From Fulvimarina uroteuthidis (GTDB lineage Bacteria; Pseudomonadota; Alphaproteobacteria; Rhizobiales; Rhizobiaceae): 64,000 nt of DNA. Shown piece after piece: positions 26,231 to 35,464 of the stretch. Within the stretch, counting starts at the first letter, position 1. The number at the start of each line of letters is the position of its first letter. The stretch covers positions 744,001 through 808,000 of the forward strand of contig NZ_JAXLPB010000002.1 in assembly GCF_034321785.1 (NCBI RefSeq), read 5' to 3'. The position numbers were made by a program, and so were the translations under genes. The notes beneath the pieces are model-generated. The model worked only from the letters and a program-made list of their open reading frames with translations. It did not search any database and was not told where the DNA came from.

Positions 26231-27136
26231 ATGATCCTTTTCGGAACCAACCCCATCGCCTGGTCCAACGACGACGACTGGTCGATCGGCGATCACATCT
26301 CGCTGGACGAATGCCTCGACGATTGCCGCAGCATCGGGTTCGACGGCATCGAGAAGGGTCATAAGATGCCCTCGGACGGCACGGAGCTCAAGGCGGTCCT
26401 TGCGGGGTACGGCCTCAAGTTCGTCGGCGGTTGGCACTCGCTCAACATTCTCGCACCCGGCGCAACGCTCGAAAGCGAGATGGCGGCGATGGACGTTCAT
26501 ATCGACATGACCCGCAAGGCCGGCTCCGACGTCATCATCGTATGCGAATGCTCCAACACCGTGCACGGCAATGACGAGGCGGCGGCCAACGACAGGCCGA
26601 CCATGTCGGACGCGCAGTGGGAGCGGTTCATGGAGACGGTCAACGCGCTGGCCAGCCACGCCACCCGGCAGGGCCTCAGATTCTGCTATCATCACCATAC
26701 CGGAACGGTGATCGAGAGCGCCGACGATATCGACCGGTTCATGGCGGCCGCGGGCCCCGATACCCTGCTTCTTCTGGACACCGGCCATTGCACGGTCGGG
26801 GGGGCGGACCCGGCGGAGATCGCCCGCAAATACATGGACCGGGTCGGCCACATCCATTGCAAGAACATCCGCCCGGCGTTCCTGGAACGGCTTCGCGAGG
26901 ACCGGCTGTCGTTCCTTGAGGCCGTGCGGCAGGGCATCTTCACCGTGCCGGGCGATCCGGAGGGCATGGTCGCGTTCGAGCCGGTCCTGACGGCGGCGGC
27001 CGAGGCGGGCTATTCCGGCTGGATCGTCATCGAGGCCGAACAGGACAGCGCGGTCCGCAACCCGCTCCACTACCAGCGCATGGGCCTCGAAGCCCTGAAG
27101 GACGCCGCCCGTCGCGTGGGGCTGGTTCCCGCCTGA
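26231..27136 (+). CDS. iolE: Myo-inosose-2 dehydratase
   Basis: Dehydrates 2-keto-myo-inositol to the trihydroxycyclohexane-dione used by IolD. The 301-residue TIM-barrel has the conserved N-terminus MILFGTNPIAWSNDDDWSIG, and further ISLDECLDDCRSIGFDGIE, LRFCYHHHTGTVIESADDID, LLLDTGHCTVGGADP and DRVGHIHCKNIRP, which provide the metal ligands. Length is usual. It starts 69 bp after iolD and its stop shares bases with the start of the next small gene. Confidence 0.96.
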   Translation: MILFGTNPIAWSNDDDWSIGDHISLDECLDDCRSIGFDGIEKGHKMPSDGTELKAVLAGYGLKFVGGWHSLNILAPGATLESEMAAMDVHIDMTRKAGSDVIIVCECSNTVHGNDEAAANDRPTMSDAQWERFMETVNALASHATRQGLRFCYHHHTGTVIESADDIDRFMAAAGPDTLLLLDTGHCTVGGADPAEIARKYMDRVGHIHCKNIRPAFLERLREDRLSFLEAVRQGIFTVPGDPEGMVAFEPVLTAAAEAGYSGWIVIEAEQDSAVRNPLHYQRMGLEALKDAARRVGLVPA

Positions 27137-27351
27137 TGATCGACGCATCCCATAATTGGTTCAAGCCGCTGTGGCGGCGATTGCTCGTCTCCGCCGCGAC
27201 CCTGTCCTGGAGTGGCTTCGAGCTCTACACCGGCAATCCGGGCTGGGCCCTCATATTCTTCGCGATGGGCGTTTGGGCGTTGTTTCTGCATCGCGGCGCC
27301 AAGGCGGGACAGGCCGATCGGCCCGCCAGAACCGAGAAGGACGAACGATGA
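27136..27351 (+). CDS. Small two-helix membrane protein inside the iol operon
   Basis: A 71-residue protein, MIDASHNWFKPLWRRLLVSA and onwards. Two hydrophobic stretches (about 15-30 and 37-52) are separated by GFELYTGNPG, with a basic/acidic C-terminus. Start and stop both overlap neighbours (TGATG with iolE, ATGA with iolB), strong support that it is translated. I recall similar short proteins with a D-x-x-H-x-x-F/W-x-x-L-W start in alphaproteobacteria, without known function. It could be a membrane accessory of uptake, or a passenger. No enzyme motif is visible. Confidence 0.7.
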   Translation: MIDASHNWFKPLWRRLLVSAATLSWSGFELYTGNPGWALIFFAMGVWALFLHRGAKAGQADRPARTEKDER

Positions 27352-28154
27352 GCCATCTTCAGAAAAAGCCCTTCGGGACCCACGGCAAGGTCCATGAGAT
27401 CACGCCGGAAAGCGCCGGCTGGCGCTATGTCGGCTTCTCGCTCTACCGTCTGCGCGCCGGCGAAACGGCGGCCGAGGCGACGGGCGGCCGCGAGGTCATT
27501 CTCGTCATGATCGAGGGCAGGGCGGTGCTGTCCGGCGCGGGCCGGACATGGGGCGAACTCGGCGAGCGCATGAGCGTGTTCGAGAAGACGCCGCCCCATT
27601 GTCTCTACCTGCCGAACGGAACGGACTGGTCCGCCGAGGCGACGACCGACTGCGTGATCGGCGTGTGCTCCGCCCCCGGTTCCGGCGGCCACGAGGCCCG
27701 TCGCATCGGCCCGGACGGCATCACCCTCGCGGAACGCGGCAAGGGCACGAACACGCGCTACATCAACAATATCGCCATGGAGAACGAGGATTATTGCGAC
27801 AGCCTTCTCGTCACCGAAGTGTTCACGCCGGCCGGCCACTGGTCGTCCTACCCCTCGCACCGGCACGACGAGGATGATTTTCCGCGCATCACCTATCTCG
27901 AGGAGACCTATTATCATCGCCTCGATCCGGCATCCGGCTTCGGCGTCCAGCGCGTCTACACCGACGACGGCTCGCTCGACGAGGTGATGGCCGTGCGCGA
28001 CGGCGACGTCGTCTGCGTGCCCCGGGGCCATCACCCGTGCGGTGCGCCGCACGGCTTCGAAATGTACTATCTCAACGTGATGGCGGGTCCGTTGCGGAAA
28101 TGGCGCTTCGTCGCGGCCCCCGAGGTCGAGTGGATCATGCGGCGCGATGCCTGA
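27348..28154 (+). CDS. iolB: 5-deoxy-glucuronate isomerase
   Basis: Converts 5-deoxy-glucuronate to 5-dehydro-2-deoxy-gluconate, the IolC substrate. The 268-residue bicupin has FGTHGKVHEITPESAGWRYV at the N-terminus, WSSYPSHRHDEDDFPRITYL with the metal-binding His and Glu residues, and GDVVCVPRGHHPCGAPHGFE in the second cupin part. Length is normal. ATG 27348 overlaps the stop of the small membrane-protein gene. It closes the operon before a hairpin. Confidence 0.96.
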   Translation: MSHLQKKPFGTHGKVHEITPESAGWRYVGFSLYRLRAGETAAEATGGREVILVMIEGRAVLSGAGRTWGELGERMSVFEKTPPHCLYLPNGTDWSAEATTDCVIGVCSAPGSGGHEARRIGPDGITLAERGKGTNTRYINNIAMENEDYCDSLLVTEVFTPAGHWSSYPSHRHDEDDFPRITYLEETYYHRLDPASGFGVQRVYTDDGSLDEVMAVRDGDVVCVPRGHHPCGAPHGFEMYYLNVMAGPLRKWRFVAAPEVEWIMRRDA

Positions 28155-28191
28155 CGCTGGGGGATCGGCCGCTCTCCGGATGACGTGAACC

Positions 28192-28221
28192 CGCACCTGT
28201 CCCGCCGAGCGGACGGGTGCG
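28192..28221. terminator. Hairpin between converging iolB and diguanylate cyclase genes
   Basis: CGCACCTGTCC (28192-28202) pairs with GGACGGGTGCG (28211-28221), 11 bp with one G-U wobble and an 8-nt loop. It lies 37 bp after the iolB stop and directly beside the end of the opposing gene. No long T-run follows. Confidence 0.55.
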
Positions 28222-28223
28222 TC

Positions 28224-29507
28224 TCAACGGGGCCGGCGCAGGGCCGACGCGGCGAACTCCACGCGATTGCGGCCTGTCGCCTTGGCGACATAGAGCGCAT
28301 TGTCGGCTTGCCGCTGGAGCTGTTCGGGCGAAACGTCGCGTGCATCGGAATGCAGAACGGCGACGCCGATACTCACGGTCACGTGCGCCGATATGGAGGA
28401 GGCCGGATTGGGAATCGCCGCCGCCTCGATCGCCCGGCGGATGTCCTCGGCGACCGTCAGGGCACGCCGGTCGTCGTCGCCGCGAAGCAGAACCAGAAAT
28501 TCCTCGCCGCCATAACGCGCCACCTGATCGCGATCGGCCTCGACGCAGGCCTGAAGAATGCGGGCGACCTCGACCAGGCATCGGTCGCCTTCGAGATGGC
28601 CGAACCGGTCGTTGAGACCCTTGAAATGGTCGACGTCGCACATCAGCATGGCGGTGCCGGACAGGTCGCCTTCGGGCGCACTCCACAAGGCGTCGAGAAT
28701 TTCGCCCATCCAGCGCCGGTTCGCCGTGCCCGTCAGCGGGTCGACCCGCGCGAGGCGTTCGAGCCGATCGTTGGCCTGTGCGAGTTCGGCGACCCGCTGC
28801 TTGTCGCGAAGCTCGAGCAGAAAGGTCTTGTGCGCCAGGATCGTGATCGTGCGTTTGGCGACGACGATCGCGACGATGCCGCTGGCGAAGAACAGCGCGC
28901 TCGACACGGCGCCCCAGATGTCGAGATCCGGATTCAGCAACTGGAACGTCAAGTAGAGCGCCACCGCAAGGGCGGCGATCGCGGTCGTATACGCAACCGG
29001 AATGCCGAAGATGATGATGCCGGTGGTCGCCACGAACAGCATGACGCTGAGATAGCGCTCGTGAAACGTGCCGCCCGAGACCCAGCCGGCCAGGGCGATC
29101 GAAAACAGGATGACGAACATTCCCAGCACGAGGGACGCGCACTGGATCCGGTAGGTGCGCGGCTTGCGCCAGACGAACAGGACCCCGCACACGGCGACCG
29201 GGACCAGGCTCAGGGCCAGAACGGACGGCGGGGTCACGAACTGCGGGAGCATCAGTGTATTCAGCACGATCGTCGCGACGTTGAGGATCGCCACCCAGAT
29301 CATCCAGGAGCGGATGATCTTGGCCGATTGCGACCATGTGCGCTCCCGGAAGAGGTCGCGCAGCTCGCCTTCGAGGCGGATATGCCGGGTGCGACCGGCA
29401 AGAAGCCGCTCCACCAGGGCCGAAACGGCGAGATCCTGGGCGTGACTCTGAAGCCGCGACGACAATCTCGCCGATCGGCGATCAAGGGTGTTTCCGTAGG
29501 TGTCCAT
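28224..29507 (-). CDS. Membrane diguanylate cyclase (GGDEF)
   Basis: Makes c-di-GMP. The 427-residue reading from ATG 29507 has a cytoplasmic N-terminal segment, then about six hydrophobic helices (WMIWVAILNVATIVLNTLML to IWGAVSSALFFASGIVAIVV). A short coiled linker follows (LRDKQRVAELAQANDRLERL) and then the GGDEF domain from DPLTGTANRR to the end. The active site is intact (ARYGGEEFLVLL). The inhibitory RxxD position upstream of GGEEF reads ADRD, so product inhibition may be absent. The start is uncertain because the frame stays open to 29759. It is divergent from the chemoreceptor gene. Confidence 0.9.
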   Translation of the reverse strand: MDTYGNTLDRRSARLSSRLQSHAQDLAVSALVERLLAGRTRHIRLEGELRDLFRERTWSQSAKIIRSWMIWVAILNVATIVLNTLMLPQFVTPPSVLALSLVPVAVCGVLFVWRKPRTYRIQCASLVLGMFVILFSIALAGWVSGGTFHERYLSVMLFVATTGIIIFGIPVAYTTAIAALAVALYLTFQLLNPDLDIWGAVSSALFFASGIVAIVVAKRTITILAHKTFLLELRDKQRVAELAQANDRLERLARVDPLTGTANRRWMGEILDALWSAPEGDLSGTAMLMCDVDHFKGLNDRFGHLEGDRCLVEVARILQACVEADRDQVARYGGEEFLVLLRGDDDRRALTVAEDIRRAIEAAAIPNPASSISAHVTVSIGVAVLHSDARDVSPEQLQRQADNALYVAKATGRNRVEFAASALRRPR

Positions 29508-29817
29508 GGGAAACCGATCGAAAAAGGGATGATGCTGCAAGACTGACAGCAAGACGTGAAGATTGGGTTGGTCGAGCGACGACACTGCGGATCTTGCGGA
29601 AAGCTTGCCGCCGGGCCACAAATGAAGATCAGCGCGTCCCCACCGCGATGCGGCGGTCTTTGCTTGCGTTGCCCTGTCTCTCGGTGATCGAGCGTCCGCG
29701 TTCGTCCGCCTCGCATGTACTTTCTCGGCTTTGTTCGGACGCAATGCGTTCGTGCACAAAGAATAGTTAACAGTTCCGGCTTAATTCTAGGGTGCCTGAA
29801 CCCGTCGGAGCCACGCC
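29508..29817. other. Divergent intergenic region, cyclase / chemoreceptor
   Basis: 310 bp. If the cyclase starts upstream of 29507, part of this is coding. The right end is AT-richer (AAAGAATAGTTAACAG) just before the chemoreceptor and probably carries its promoter. No repeat or RNA gene was recognised. Confidence 0.5.
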
Positions 29818-31674
29818 ATGCGACTTACCATTTCCAGAAAACTGACCGTGTTGATCGCCTTGGCGGTTCTCGTCTGCATCACCGTGGTCGGGACCCAGCT
29901 CTATTCCCTGCGCCAGGTCGTGCAGGAGCAGCGGGTCGACCTGATCAGGACGCAGGTGGATTCGGCCGTCTCCATCGTTGAGCGGTTTCGCGCCATGGCC
30001 GAGAGCGGGCAGCTGTCACAGGACGCCGCGAAGGAGCAGGCGAAGCGCGTTCTGGGCGCGATGCGCTACGGCGCCGACGACTATTTCTTCGTCACCGACG
30101 ACAAGGCGGTGATGCTGGTGCATCCCAAGACGGCACTGATCGGCCAGAACATGTGGGAGAACCGCGACCCGGACGGCTTCCCCCTGTTCCAGAACCTGAT
30201 CGCGCAAGCCAAGGCCGGCGGTGGCATCACCCCCTATCTGTGGCCGCGCGCCGAGGGCGAGGCGCCGGTTCCCAAGCTCAGCTATTCGGCTGGCGTTCCC
30301 GAATGGCAATGGGTCATCGGAACGGGTGTCTATGTCGACGACCTCAGCACGATCTTCCTCGGCGAGGCGTGGAAGTCGCTCGCCCTGTCGTCGGTCCTGC
30401 TCGGTCTTCTCGTCGCCTGCGCCGTGCCTCTGGTGCGCAGCATATCCCGGCCGCTGCACGCCATGACCGGCACGATGCGCGCCCTTGCTGCGGGGAACAC
30501 CTCCGTCACCATTCCCGGTCTTGGCCGCCGCGACGAGATCGGCGAGATGGCCGACGCCGTCGAGGCCTTCAAGCGGGCCGGGATGGAGCGTGACGTCCTG
30601 TCCACCGAAGCGGAGGCTGCACGGGCCGCAAGGGAGATCGAACGGATCGAGCAGGAAGCGGCCGGCGAAGGCTATGTGAAGGCCCACGAATTTTTCATGG
30701 CCGAGGTCACGGAGGGCTTTCGGCGTCTGGCCGACGGCGATCTGACATCGCGGCTCGATCGGCCCTTCACGCCGGACTACGAGGGTGTGCGCACCCTGTT
30801 CAACGACAGTGTGGAAAAGCTCGAGACGGCGTTTGCGAGCGTCGTCACGACGATCGGCTCGATCCGCTCGGGCCTCGGCGAGATCACGACGGCGTCGAAC
30901 GATCTGGCGCAGCGAACCGAACAGCAGGCCGCAAGCCTCGAGGAGACGGTTGCGGCGCTGGGCGAGGTGACGCAAGGGGTGAACGAGACGGCCGAAGGCG
31001 CCGGTACGGCCCAGCGCACGGCTGTGCTCGCACGGGCGAGGGCCCAGAAGGGCGGCGAGGTCGTCGGCAATGCGGTCACCGCGATGGGGCTGATCGAACA
31101 GTCCTCGGAAAAGATCAACGCGATCATTTCGGTCATCGACGAGATCGCCTTCCAGACCAATCTTCTGGCGCTCAATGCCGGGGTCGAGGCGGCGCGCGCG
31201 GGCGAGGCGGGGCGCGGCTTTGCGGTGGTGGCGCAGGAGGTTCGCGGTCTGGCGCAACGCTCGGCCGAGGCGGCCAAGGAAATCAAGACGCTGATCGCCA
31301 CGTCGCGCGAGCAGGTCGAGACGGGGGTGGAACTCGTCACGGCCTCCGGTCGCTCGCTGGAGGAGATCGTCACCGAGGTGAGCTCGATGGCGGACGTGAT
31401 CTCGACCATCGCGTCCTCGGCGCGCGAGCAGGCGACGAGCCTTCGCGAGGTGTCGGCCGCAGCGGACCAGATGGACAAGGTCACGCAGCAGAACGCGGCG
31501 ATGGTGGAGCAGGCCACGGCTGCAAGCCATACGCTCGAACAGGAGACCGACGCGCTCGCATTGGCGATGTCGCGGTTCCGCATCGGTTCGGCCCATGGTG
31601 CATCACAGGGCGCGAACCGGCAAACGGGAAGGCGCGCGAGCGCCGAGGTGAGCGAGCTTCGCCGCGCGGGCTGA
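29818..31674 (+). CDS. Methyl-accepting chemotaxis protein with single Cache domain
   Basis: A 618-residue chemoreceptor. TM1 is about 9-30. A periplasmic single-Cache domain (about 33-182) has the family text YGADDYFFVTDDKAVMLVHP and WQWVIGTGVYVDD. TM2 is about 187-207, followed by HAMP (208-262), a second HAMP-like linker near 290-345 and the signalling domain. The conserved hairpin tip reads IDEIAFQTNLLALNAGVEAA followed by RAGEAGRGFAVVAQEVRGLA. The ligand is unknown; single-Cache receptors of this type often sense small organic acids. No CheR-docking pentapeptide is seen at the C-terminus, and no other chemotaxis genes are nearby. Confidence 0.95.
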   Translation: MRLTISRKLTVLIALAVLVCITVVGTQLYSLRQVVQEQRVDLIRTQVDSAVSIVERFRAMAESGQLSQDAAKEQAKRVLGAMRYGADDYFFVTDDKAVMLVHPKTALIGQNMWENRDPDGFPLFQNLIAQAKAGGGITPYLWPRAEGEAPVPKLSYSAGVPEWQWVIGTGVYVDDLSTIFLGEAWKSLALSSVLLGLLVACAVPLVRSISRPLHAMTGTMRALAAGNTSVTIPGLGRRDEIGEMADAVEAFKRAGMERDVLSTEAEAARAAREIERIEQEAAGEGYVKAHEFFMAEVTEGFRRLADGDLTSRLDRPFTPDYEGVRTLFNDSVEKLETAFASVVTTIGSIRSGLGEITTASNDLAQRTEQQAASLEETVAALGEVTQGVNETAEGAGTAQRTAVLARARAQKGGEVVGNAVTAMGLIEQSSEKINAIISVIDEIAFQTNLLALNAGVEAARAGEAGRGFAVVAQEVRGLAQRSAEAAKEIKTLIATSREQVETGVELVTASGRSLEEIVTEVSSMADVISTIASSAREQATSLREVSAAADQMDKVTQQNAAMVEQATAASHTLEQETDALALAMSRFRIGSAHGASQGANRQTGRRASAEVSELRRAG

Positions 31675-32043
31675 TCGGGCCGCGCGCGCGGACGGGTCGT
31701 ATTGGCGGCCAATCCTTCCGAGGCAACCGGGCGTTCCGCCCGCCTGTCGCCGCGTCCGCTCCCTGCCGGCCTGCATGTATCCGCGGTGCCGGCGTCCGGC
31801 ACGCCGGCTTCGCACCCTCCCCGTTCGCCCGGGTCAGGCCCCTGTCCCGTACCGGTCCCCTCGGTCGGCGCTGCGCGCTGCGCGCAGGATGGCAGGACCC
31901 GTCCGGGCGCGTAAGCGATGACGGGAGATCGCATCGCCTTCCGCACGACGGGTTCGGGCGGTATCCATGTCCGGTCGTGACATGAGCCGGTATCCGGGCG
32001 GGACGTCGGCAGGCATGGCGCGGACGGCATCGAATGGGCGGGG
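31675..32043. other. Intergenic stretch before the LacI regulator
   Basis: 369 bp with only short, proline/arginine-rich frames. I see no gene, RNA or repeat here. Confidence 0.55.
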
Positions 32044-33084
32044 ATGGGGCAAATGAGGCAGCCGACGATAGCCGATGTGGCGCGAGCGGCAGGGGTGAGC
32101 GTCGCCACCGTCGACCGCGTCCTCAGCGGGCGTGCGAAAGTGCGGGACGAAACGGCGCGCAAGGTCCAGACCGCTGCGACGACGATCGGCTATCACGGCG
32201 CGAACGCGATCCGCCAGCGGATCCTTGCGGGACGGCCGAAACTCCGCCTCGGCCTGCTGCTGCAGAAGGAACGCCATGCCTTCTATCAGGAGTTGAAGCA
32301 GGAGTTCGAGAAGCAGTGCCACCGCATGGTCGATCGTGAGGTGCGGGTCGTCACGCGTTTCGCCACGTCGACGCGGCTCGAGGAACTGGCCGAACTGCTG
32401 CACGGGTTCCGCGGCCATGTCGATGCCGTGGCCGCGACGGGCATCGACCATCACGAAGTGACGGCAGGCGTCGCGGAACTGCGCCAGGCCGGCATCCCGA
32501 CATTCTCCATGTTGTCCGACTTCGCGCAGGGTGTCCGGGAGAGCTATTTCGGCCTCAACAATTTGCGCGTCGGCCGGACCGCCGGATGGCTGATTTCCAA
32601 GGTCGCCGATCGGCCGGGGAAGGTGGGAATCTTCATCGGGGCGCACCGGTATCACGGCCACGAACTTCGCGAGACCGGCATGCGCAGCTATTTTCGGGAG
32701 TACGCGCCCGAGTTTCAGTTGCTCGACGGGCAGATCAACCTCGAGACACGCGACCTGACCTATGAGGCGACCAGTCACCTCCTGGAGCGCCACGATGATC
32801 TTGTCGGTCTTTACGTGGCCGGCGGCGGGATGGAAGGGGCGATCGCCGCCTTCGAGCGATACGGGGCGTTTCGGCGCTGCGCCCTTTTCGTGAACGAACT
32901 CACGCCGGAATCGCATCGCGGGCTGCAGAACCGGACGGTCTCGATCGTCTTCGGGACACCGCTTCAGCAACTGGTCGCCGAACTTCTGCTTCTGGCGACG
33001 AGCACGGTCGACACCGGACCGGCCGAAATGCCGGGCCAGCGCTTCTTCGCCCCCGTCATCTACACGCCGGAATCCCTCTCCTGA
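32044..33084 (+). CDS. LacI-family transcriptional regulator
   Basis: A 346-residue regulator. The N-terminal helix-turn-helix reads TIADVARAAGVSVATVDRVL, with the hinge helix region near 50-65. It is followed by a periplasmic-binding-protein-like effector domain (about 68-340) including LRLGLLLQKERHAFYQELKQ, GKVGIFIGAHRYHGHELRET and LVGLYVAGGGMEGAIAAFER. It directly precedes, in the same direction, the sugar ABC and dehydrogenase genes, so it is probably their regulator, responding to the transported sugar or cyclitol. Two ATGs (32044 and 32053) are possible. Confidence 0.92.
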   Translation: MGQMRQPTIADVARAAGVSVATVDRVLSGRAKVRDETARKVQTAATTIGYHGANAIRQRILAGRPKLRLGLLLQKERHAFYQELKQEFEKQCHRMVDREVRVVTRFATSTRLEELAELLHGFRGHVDAVAATGIDHHEVTAGVAELRQAGIPTFSMLSDFAQGVRESYFGLNNLRVGRTAGWLISKVADRPGKVGIFIGAHRYHGHELRETGMRSYFREYAPEFQLLDGQINLETRDLTYEATSHLLERHDDLVGLYVAGGGMEGAIAAFERYGAFRRCALFVNELTPESHRGLQNRTVSIVFGTPLQQLVAELLLLATSTVDTGPAEMPGQRFFAPVIYTPESLS

Positions 33085-33096
33085 TAGATTCTATCA
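33082..33096. promoter_or_regulatory. 15-bp palindrome overlapping the LacI stop codon
   Basis: TGATAGATTCTATCA is symmetric around a central T (TGATAGA / TCTATCA). It begins at the LacI stop and is about 235 bp upstream of the binding-protein gene. Odd symmetry is unusual for LacI operators, so the role is uncertain. Confidence 0.35.
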
Positions 33097-33329
33097 TTGG
33101 CGAAGGCTTTTCCATCAAGGATGATGGGTCGCGGCCCGGATTTCGGATTGACCCGATAGCGCCGTTTCCCGGATAGTCCGACCGGAAGCCGGCGGACGTC
33201 CGGCTGCATCGAACCGGGAGGTTCCGGCTCTGCCGGTGGATGCAGTGCGAAGCCGTATGGGGCGGTCGGCCGCGTTTCCAAAGATCCCATCGACAGGTCT
33301 TGCATGGGTTCCAAATCGGGAGGATTTGC

Positions 33330-34274
33330 ATGAGAAAATTTCTGCTGTCTGCTGCGATGTTCGCATCGCTGGCAAGTTCCGCGTCGGCGGAGACGATCGG
33401 CGTTTCGATGGCGCTCTTCGACGACAATTTCCTGACGGTGCTGCGCAACGGCATGGTCGAAAAGGCCGAATCCATGGAGGGTGTCGAGGTCCAGGTCGAA
33501 GACGCACAGAACGACGTCGCCAAGCAGCTCGATCAGATCAATAATTTCGTGGCGAGCGGCGTCGATGCGATCATCGTCAATCCGGTGGACACCTCCGCGA
33601 CCGAGGCGATGTCCCAGGCGGCCGCGTCCGCGGGCGTTCCGTTGGTCTACGTCAATCGCGAGCCGGTCAACGCCGATGCGCTTCCCGACAACCAGGCCTT
33701 CGTCGGCTCGGACGAACGCGAATCCGGCACGCTGGAGACCAAGGAAATCTGCCGGATCTTCGGCGAGAAGGGCAAGGATCCGGCGCGCGTCTACGTCATG
33801 ATGGGCGAATTGTCGAACCAGGCCGCGGTCCAGAGAACGGCCGATATCCATGACGTCATCGACAAGGGCGAGTGCGACGTCACGCTCGAAATCATCGACG
33901 AGCAAACGGCGAACTGGTCTCGCGACCAGGCGCAGAACCTGATGACCAACTGGCTGTCCACCAGCGAGCCGTTCGATGGCCTGATCTCGAACAATGACGA
34001 GATGGCGATCGGCGCGATCCAGGCGATGAAGGCGTCCGGTATCGCCATGGAGGACGTGGTCGTCGGCGGCATCGACGCCACGCAGGACGCCCTCCAGGCC
34101 ATGGCCGCCGGCGACCTCGACGTGACCGTCTTCCAGGACGCGGCCGGCCAGGGCAGCGGCGCTCTCGACGCCGCCCTCAAGCTCGCCAGGGGCGAGGATG
34201 TCGACCAGAAGGTCTACGTCCCCTTCCAGCTCGTCACCCCCGAAAACATGGACCAGTTCGCGTCGCGGAATTGA
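33330..34274 (+). CDS. Sugar/cyclitol ABC transporter substrate-binding protein
   Basis: A 314-residue periplasmic binding protein of the ribose/inositol type (Peripla_BP_4). The signal peptide is MRKFLLSAAMFASLASSASA, cleaved near residue 20. The mature protein begins ETIGVSMALFDDNFLTVLRN and has NNFVASGVDAIIVNPVDTSA and DGLISNNDEMAIGAIQAMKA. The ATG at 33330 has GGGAGGA eight bases upstream. First of a transporter operon with permease and ATPase. Downstream dehydrogenase and isomerase genes suggest inositol or a related polyol as ligand; that is inference. Confidence 0.93.
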   Translation: MRKFLLSAAMFASLASSASAETIGVSMALFDDNFLTVLRNGMVEKAESMEGVEVQVEDAQNDVAKQLDQINNFVASGVDAIIVNPVDTSATEAMSQAAASAGVPLVYVNREPVNADALPDNQAFVGSDERESGTLETKEICRIFGEKGKDPARVYVMMGELSNQAAVQRTADIHDVIDKGECDVTLEIIDEQTANWSRDQAQNLMTNWLSTSEPFDGLISNNDEMAIGAIQAMKASGIAMEDVVVGGIDATQDALQAMAAGDLDVTVFQDAAGQGSGALDAALKLARGEDVDQKVYVPFQLVTPENMDQFASRN

Positions 34275-34352
34275 TCGTCGCGATCACGGTCGGCGATGGC
34301 CCGTCGCGGGCCGTCGCCCGACGGTCGAACATTTTTCAGGGGAGTGCTTTCG

Positions 34353-35429
34353 ATGGCAGAGGCTGCGCATGGCATTGGCGGCTTGACGTTCGATCCGAAG
34401 AAGCGCGAGCGTCCGCCGGAGCTCGGCATCGGAATGGCCCTCGTTGCGATCGTCCTGGTCTTCGAGCTGCTGGGTCGCTTGCTGATGGGCGACAGCTTCC
34501 TGTTCAACACACGGGAAGGCACCGCCGGCCTGTTCAATACCGCCCGGCTCGAAATCATCATTCTCCAGGTCTCGATCATCGGCATCATCGCGATCGGCGT
34601 GACGCAGGTCATCATCACGGGCGGCATCGATCTCAGCTCGGGATCGATCGTCGGCGCGACGGCCATGATCGCCATGAGCTTCGCGCAGGCGGGGGAAATC
34701 TACGGCAATCCCAACACCCGCGCCGTGTTCTTCGGGTCGGGCCTGGTCGACCTGCCGATCATCGTGCCCCTCATCGTCGGGCTGATCTGCGGGCTCGTGG
34801 CCGGGGCGATCAACGGCCTGCTGATCGCCTATACGAAGATCCCCCCCTTCATCGCGACGCTCGGCATGATGGTGACGGCGCGCGGGGTGGCGAAATGGTG
34901 GACGCGCGGGCAGCCCGTGTCCTTCCCCACCGAGACCTATGCGGCGATCGGGGCGGGCCTCATGCCCGTGTTCATCTTCGCCTTCATCGCCATCGTCTTC
35001 GCGCTGGCATTGAAGTACACGCTCTACGGCAAGCATACCTACGCGATCGGATCGAACGAGGCGGCGGCCCGCATGTCGGGGATCAAGGTCGCGCGGCACA
35101 AGGTGCTCGTCTACACGATCGCCGGCGTTCTCGCCGCCGTCGCCGCCCTTGTCCTCAGCGCGAAGAACCTGACGGCGCAGGCCGGCATGGGGATGATGTA
35201 CGAGCTCGACGCCATCGCCATGGCGGTGATCGGCGGCGTGTCGCTGACGGGGGGACGAGGCTCGATCCTCGGCACCGTTCTCGGCGCACTCATCTTCGGC
35301 GTCATCATCTCCGGCTTCACGTTCCTACGCCTCGACGCCTACTATCAGGAGATGGTCAAGGGCGCGATCATCGTCGGCGCGGTCGCGCTCGACCAATGGC
35401 GTCAACGGTCCGGCGGGGCGAGAGCATGA
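34353..35429 (+). CDS. Sugar/cyclitol ABC transporter permease (RbsC/IatP-like)
   Basis: A 358-residue membrane subunit with about nine or ten helices. The BPD_transp_2 text is clear: VTQVIITGGIDLSSGSIVGA, NGLLIAYTKIPPFIATLGMM, YAIGSNEAAARMSGIKVARH and IGGVSLTGGRGSILGTVLGA. ATG 34353 is preferred because AGGGGAG lies 8-15 bp upstream; the in-frame upstream extension is poor. It lies 78 bp after the binding-protein gene and 35 bp before the ATPase gene. Confidence 0.94.
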   Translation: MAEAAHGIGGLTFDPKKRERPPELGIGMALVAIVLVFELLGRLLMGDSFLFNTREGTAGLFNTARLEIIILQVSIIGIIAIGVTQVIITGGIDLSSGSIVGATAMIAMSFAQAGEIYGNPNTRAVFFGSGLVDLPIIVPLIVGLICGLVAGAINGLLIAYTKIPPFIATLGMMVTARGVAKWWTRGQPVSFPTETYAAIGAGLMPVFIFAFIAIVFALALKYTLYGKHTYAIGSNEAAARMSGIKVARHKVLVYTIAGVLAAVAALVLSAKNLTAQAGMGMMYELDAIAMAVIGGVSLTGGRGSILGTVLGALIFGVIISGFTFLRLDAYYQEMVKGAIIVGAVALDQWRQRSGGARA

Positions 35430-35464
35430 CGCCCGGCAACCGACGAGACGAAAGGATCGAACCC

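Noticed and set aside
23993..27148. A very long open frame (about 1050 codons) on the minus strand opposite iolC, iolD and iolE
   Set aside because: It exists because high-GC coding DNA rarely has stops in the mirrored frame; the translation is His/Arg/Gly-rich without domains, while the plus strand carries three clear enzymes.
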